Positions 3,814 to 6,444 of a DNA stretch of 6,444 nt are shown here, in pieces (position 1 is the stretch's first letter; each line of letters starts with the position of its first letter). Below the pieces are notes generated by a model, which was given only the letters and a program-made list of their open reading frames with translations, did no database searches and had not been told where the DNA came from. Source of the stretch: an uncultured Oscillospiraceae bacterium (GTDB lineage Bacteria; Bacillota; Clostridia; Oscillospirales; Ruminococcaceae); assembly GCA_900553955.1 (NCBI GenBank), contig USFO01000087.1, positions 1 through 6,444 on the forward strand, read 5' to 3'. A program made the translations under genes and the position numbers.

Positions 3814-5459
3814 ACGGCTTTAGCTTTAAGTATTCTCTTGGCAGCAAGCCGGCCCTTAAAGATATAAATTTCACAGTGAACGAGGGCGAATTTATCGTTG
3901 TCTGCGGCCCCTCCGGCTGCGGAAAATCCACCCTGCTTCGCAGCCTAAAGCCGCAGCTTCGCCCCTTCGGCGAAACATCCGGCAGCATAGAGTTCTGCGG
4001 CAGGGGCATAAACGACATTCCCGACGAGGAATCCGCCGCGCAAATCGGCTTTGTTATGCAAAGCCCGGACGCTCAGATTGTTACGGACAAGGTTTGGCAT
4101 GAGCTTGCCTTCGGCCTTGAAAATTTGGGCGTGCCCACCCATATAATCCGCAGCAGAGTTGCGGAAATGGCAAACTACTTCGGAATTCACACATGGTTCC
4201 GCAAAAAGACCGCGGAGCTTTCCGGCGGACAGAAGCAGCTGCTCAACCTCGCCTCTGTGATGCTCATGCAGCCGAAGCTGCTCATTTTGGACGAGCCTTC
4301 CAGCCAGCTTGACCCCATAGCTTCAAGGGAATTTCTTGAGAACGTTCGCAAAATAAACCTTGAGCTCGGCACGACTATCATAATAACCGAGCACAATCTT
4401 GAGGATGTTTACGGCTACGCTGACAAGGTGCTGCTCATGGAGCACGGCGAAGCGGTAAAATACCTGCCTCCGCAGGAAATGGCGCAGTACCTTGCGGAAA
4501 ACGAGCGGGACGGAATGTATAAAGCACTGCCCACTCCCGCAAGAATGTACGGCTGTGTGCTCAGGGGCGAATGTCCGCTGAGCATAGTGGAGGGTCGCCG
4601 CTGGTTCAGCAGACAGATGGAGGGCAAGGCGCTGCCGAAGCCCGTGCTCACGGAGGAAAAACGCCCGGACGAGCGCGCCATAGATGTGAAAGAGGTTTGG
4701 TTCCAATACGAAAAAGGCGCCGACCCGGTGCTCAGAGATTTGAGCTTCAGTCTGCGCCGGGGCGAAATATGCTCAATCCTCGGCGGAAACGGAGCGGGCA
4801 AGACCACGACCCTCTCCGTGATTTCCCAAAAGAACAAGTTCAATATGGGCAGAATAAATATTGCGGGCAAGGACATAAAAAAGTACAAGGGGAACGAGCT
4901 TTTTGACCACAACCTTGCGGTTTTGCCCCAGAACCCCCAGTCGCTTTTCGTCTTTGAAACCCTTCGTCGGGATCTTGAGGAGGTTTTACGCCTTCACAAG
5001 ATGAAAAAGGAGGAAATAAACGAGCGAGTGGAGCTTATGGCGAAAATGCTCGGGCTTTCGGAGCTTTTGGAGCGGCACCCCTATGACCTCTCCGGCGGCG
5101 AAATGCAAAAGGCGGCTCTTGCGAAAATTCTGCTGCTCGAACCGAAAATTCTGCTGCTTGACGAGCCGACAAAGGGCATGGACGCTCTTTCAAAGGAAAA
5201 TCTCGGCGTAATTTTGCGGGGACTTCGTGACAGCGGCGTTTCCGTGCTCATGGTGACCCATGATATTGAGTTCTGCGCGAAATACTCCGACCACTGTATG
5301 CTTTTCTTTGACGGCTACATTGTTTCCGAGGGCTCGCCGAAGAAATTCTTTGCGGACAACAGCTTTTACACAACTGCGGCAAGCCGCATGACAAGGCACC
5401 TTGTGCCGAATATAATCACTTGCGAGGAGGGTGAGCAGCTTTGCAAAAGCCTGTGCTGA
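3795..5459 (+). CDS. cbrU: Fused double ATPase of ECF transporter (EcfA-EcfA' type, CbrU-like)
   Basis: This 554-residue protein holds two ABC ATPase domains in one chain, and powers the ECF transporter from the cytoplasmic side. Domain 1 has Walker A GPSGCGKST (38-46), Q-loop Q89 (VMQSPDAQ), signature LSGGQ (142-146), Walker B LLILDE (162-167) and the switch His at 200 (TEHN). Domain 2 has Walker A GGNGAGKTT (330-338), Q-loop Q379, signature LSGGE (432-436), Walker B ILLLDE (452-457) and switch His489 (VTHD). All catalytic residues are present in both halves, so both sites should be active. Residues about 225-295 form the linker. The ATG is preceded by a strong AAGGAGG (3781-3787) within the end of the T gene. 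The 3' end overlaps the S-component gene by 19 bases. Fusion of two ATPases fits dedicated (group I-like) ECF systems. The substrate assignment comes from context. Confidence 0.93.
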   Translation: METVKVNGFSFKYSLGSKPALKDINFTVNEGEFIVVCGPSGCGKSTLLRSLKPQLRPFGETSGSIEFCGRGINDIPDEESAAQIGFVMQSPDAQIVTDKVWHELAFGLENLGVPTHIIRSRVAEMANYFGIHTWFRKKTAELSGGQKQLLNLASVMLMQPKLLILDEPSSQLDPIASREFLENVRKINLELGTTIIITEHNLEDVYGYADKVLLMEHGEAVKYLPPQEMAQYLAENERDGMYKALPTPARMYGCVLRGECPLSIVEGRRWFSRQMEGKALPKPVLTEEKRPDERAIDVKEVWFQYEKGADPVLRDLSFSLRRGEICSILGGNGAGKTTTLSVISQKNKFNMGRINIAGKDIKKYKGNELFDHNLAVLPQNPQSLFVFETLRRDLEEVLRLHKMKKEEINERVELMAKMLGLSELLERHPYDLSGGEMQKAALAKILLLEPKILLLDEPTKGMDALSKENLGVILRGLRDSGVSVLMVTHDIEFCAKYSDHCMLFFDGYIVSEGSPKKFFADNSFYTTAASRMTRHLVPNIITCEEGEQLCKSLC

Positions 5460-6148
5460 AAAACCTCCGAACTAAAGTGATGCTGGTGTTTGTGATACTT
5501 GTTTTTCCGGCTGCGCTCACGGCGTTTGCCCTTTCCGGCAGCAAAAACTATGCGCTCATCAGCTTTGCCATGGTAATAATGGCTATGGTTCCGTTCCTGA
5601 TGCTTTACGAAATGAAAAAGCCCCAGGCGCGGGAGTGGATTCCCCTTGCAGTAATGGCGGCTATTGCCGCGGTAGGCCGCGCGGCTTTTGCGGCGCTGCC
5701 GCATTTTAAGCCGGTTTCCGCCATAATCATCATCACGGCAATGACCTTCGGACCTGAAGCGGGCTTTTTGACCGGAGCGGTGGCGGCGCTTGCCTCTAAC
5801 CTCTTTTTCGGGCAGGGGCCTTGGACTCCGTGGCAGATGTTCGCTTGGGGGCTGATAGGCTTTATTGCGGGGGTGCTCGGACGGCACAATCTGCTCAAAA
5901 GAAAGTGGCAGCTTCTCGTTTTCGGAATGCTCACCGGCTACCTCTACGGCTGGATTTTGAACGTGTGGACGGCAACGGGCTTTATGTACGAACTCAGCTG
6001 GAAGGCCTATATAGGGCTTTGCGCCACGAGCTTCATACCGGACACGGTTCACGGCGTTTCCACCGTGGTGTTTTTGTGGCTTCTTGCGGACGATTGGGGC
6101 GCAAAGCTGCGGCGAATTAAGTATAAATTCGGAATATTGGCGTCGTGA
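5441..6148 (+). CDS. cbrT: ECF transporter S component, probably cobalamin-specific (CbrT-like)
   Basis: This 235-residue membrane protein should be the substrate-binding subunit that gives the transporter its specificity. Hydrophobic helices lie at about 12-31, 37-56, 67-86, 92-122, 131-147, 157-176 and 189-216. Recognisable features are REWIPLAVMAAIAAVGR (64-80), a conserved segment FKPVSAIIIITAMTFG (89-104), and GFLTGAVAALASN (108-120) leading into FFGQGPWTPWQMFAWGLIG (122-140). This pattern is typical of S components encoded with DUF4430 lipoproteins and fused ECF ATPases. The TTG start at 5441 is preferred because GAGGAGG (5424-5430) lies ten bases upstream; an in-frame GTG at 5453 is too far from it. 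The gene overlaps the ATPase gene by 19 bases and ends the operon, followed by a terminator. B12 or a related cobamide is the likely substrate because of the riboswitch; a precursor cannot be excluded. Confidence 0.85.
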   Translation: MQKPVLKNLRTKVMLVFVILVFPAALTAFALSGSKNYALISFAMVIMAMVPFLMLYEMKKPQAREWIPLAVMAAIAAVGRAAFAALPHFKPVSAIIIITAMTFGPEAGFLTGAVAALASNLFFGQGPWTPWQMFAWGLIGFIAGVLGRHNLLKRKWQLLVFGMLTGYLYGWILNVWTATGFMYELSWKAYIGLCATSFIPDTVHGVSTVVFLWLLADDWGAKLRRIKYKFGILAS

Positions 6149-6163
6149 TGCGATGAATTTAAG

Positions 6164-6198
6164 AAAAAGCGCACTCCCTTTTCGGGTGTGCGCTTTTT
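6164..6198 (+). terminator. Intrinsic terminator of the B12 uptake operon
   Basis: AAAAAGCGCACTCCC (6164-6178) pairs with GGGTGTGCGCTTTTT (6184-6198) with a single T-T mismatch and a 5-base loop. The T-run on the 3' side makes it a good terminator for the + strand. The A-run on the 5' side would also give a U-tract on the - strand, so it may work in both directions. It begins 16 bases after the S-component stop. Confidence 0.92.
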
Positions 6199-6228
6199 GT
6201 ATGCGCGGAACTTGGAACCGCGCCGCCG

Positions 6229-6269
6229 TTTTTCTCTCAGTCACGCCGCAGGCATGACTGAGAGAAAAA
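6229..6269. repeat. Perfect 15-bp inverted repeat
   Basis: TTTTTCTCTCAGTCA (6229-6243) is the exact inverse of TGACTGAGAGAAAAA (6255-6269), separated by 11 bases that hold a further small GCC/GGC pair. The T-run precedes and the A-run follows the stem, which is the wrong order for an intrinsic terminator on either strand. It may be a palindromic intergenic repeat, a protein-binding site or a small element. No flanking target duplication is visible. Confidence 0.85.
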
Positions 6270-6283
6270 AATGCGAGCCAAAT

Positions 6284-6390
6284 GCGGCTCAGCCGCCGTG
6301 CGAAGTTGTGTGTTTTTTGCCGCGGCATTAAAATAAATAACCTCAGCCGGCACGAAGTGCCTCAGGCGGTCGAGCATCCGAGGGAAACTG
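6284..6390. other. Gene-free stretch with GC-rich palindromes
   Basis: Three small inverted repeats lie here: GCGGC/GCCGC around TCA (6284-6296), the 10-base palindrome TGCCGCGGCA (6318-6327), and GGCAC/GTGCC around GAA (6349-6361). The last is flanked by CCTCAG (6341-6346) and CTCAGG (6361-6366). The final part resembles the intergenic palindromic repeats common in Clostridia, but I cannot assign a family. No start codon with a credible Shine-Dalgarno site and no gene is seen. Confidence 0.5.
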
Positions 6391-6424
6391 AAAAACCGCC
6401 TGGGACCCGGTCAGGGAGGCGGTT
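6391..6424 (-). terminator. Intrinsic terminator reading on the - strand
   Basis: Read on the - strand, AACCGCCT (6424-6417) pairs with AGGCGGTT (6401-6394) and the transcript continues with a U-run (down to 6391). The loop is about 15 bases. It would end a gene that converges on this operon from beyond the right edge. On the + strand there are only two T after the stem, so termination there would be weak. Confidence 0.6.
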
Positions 6425-6444
6425 AATATTAGAAACCATACAGC

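Noticed and set aside
5453..5455. Alternative GTG start for the S component
   Set aside because: It is too far (22 bases) from the GAGGAGG site; TTG at 5441 has normal spacing.
5366..6328. Long open frame on the - strand (320 codons)
   Set aside because: It lies opposite the clearly conserved S-component gene and crosses the operon terminator. Its protein is rich in Arg, His and Lys and shows no family, as expected for an antisense shadow.
6396..6404. CCGCCTGGG, reminiscent of the conserved end of ZTP riboswitches
   Set aside because: The other conserved half of that riboswitch is not visible upstream, and the bases are explained by the - strand terminator stem.

Overview
The window looks like chromosomal DNA of a Gram-positive Clostridia-type bacterium (Firmicutes, probably of the Ruminococcaceae/Oscillospiraceae kind). 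The basis is moderate GC content, purine-rich Shine-Dalgarno sites, SigA-type promoters with 17-base spacers, a lipoprotein signal, a fused-ATPase ECF transporter and the protein families present. The species cannot be named from the sequence. All supported genes are on the + strand, and they fall into two blocks.

Block 1 (about 110-2000) is a diverged tandem duplication. Each copy has a SigA-like promoter (116-144 and 1310-1338), a short leader with a possible hairpin, the same AATTTATAAAAGGGGG ribosome-binding region, and a gene for a small membrane protein. That protein has an N-terminal four-cysteine zinc ribbon, a Pro/Gln/Tyr-rich linker and a C-terminal two-helix CD225/dispanin-like domain (225-833 and 1414-1932). 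The first copy is followed by a DUF2752 membrane protein (846-1253). In the second copy only a short, frameshifted stretch similar to the DUF2752 start remains (about 1939-1998), and it now forms a strong intrinsic terminator. The function of this block is unknown.

Block 2 (about 2024-6198) is a complete vitamin B12-responsive uptake operon. A near-perfect SigA promoter (2024-2052) leads into a cobalamin riboswitch (aptamer about 2069-2252) and an intrinsic terminator (2270-2302) placed just before the first Shine-Dalgarno site. Four tightly packed genes follow: a DUF4430 (transcobalamin C-terminal-like) lipoprotein with a TTG start, an EcfT-type transmembrane protein, a fused double ABC ATPase, and a membrane S component with a TTG start. 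The last two junctions overlap by exactly 19 bases each. A clean intrinsic terminator (6164-6198) closes the operon. The layout matches what has been called the predicted cobalamin ECF transporter (CbrTUV plus an extra lipoprotein). The lipoprotein would capture the cobamide outside the cell, the S component would bind it in the membrane, and the T and ATPase subunits would drive uptake. Bound B12 would stop transcription at 2270-2302.

The last 250 bases hold no supported gene. They contain a perfect 15-bp inverted repeat (6229-6269), further GC-rich palindromes and a terminator reading on the - strand (6391-6424), which suggests a convergent gene just outside the window. The first 115 bases hold at most the last few codons of an upstream gene.
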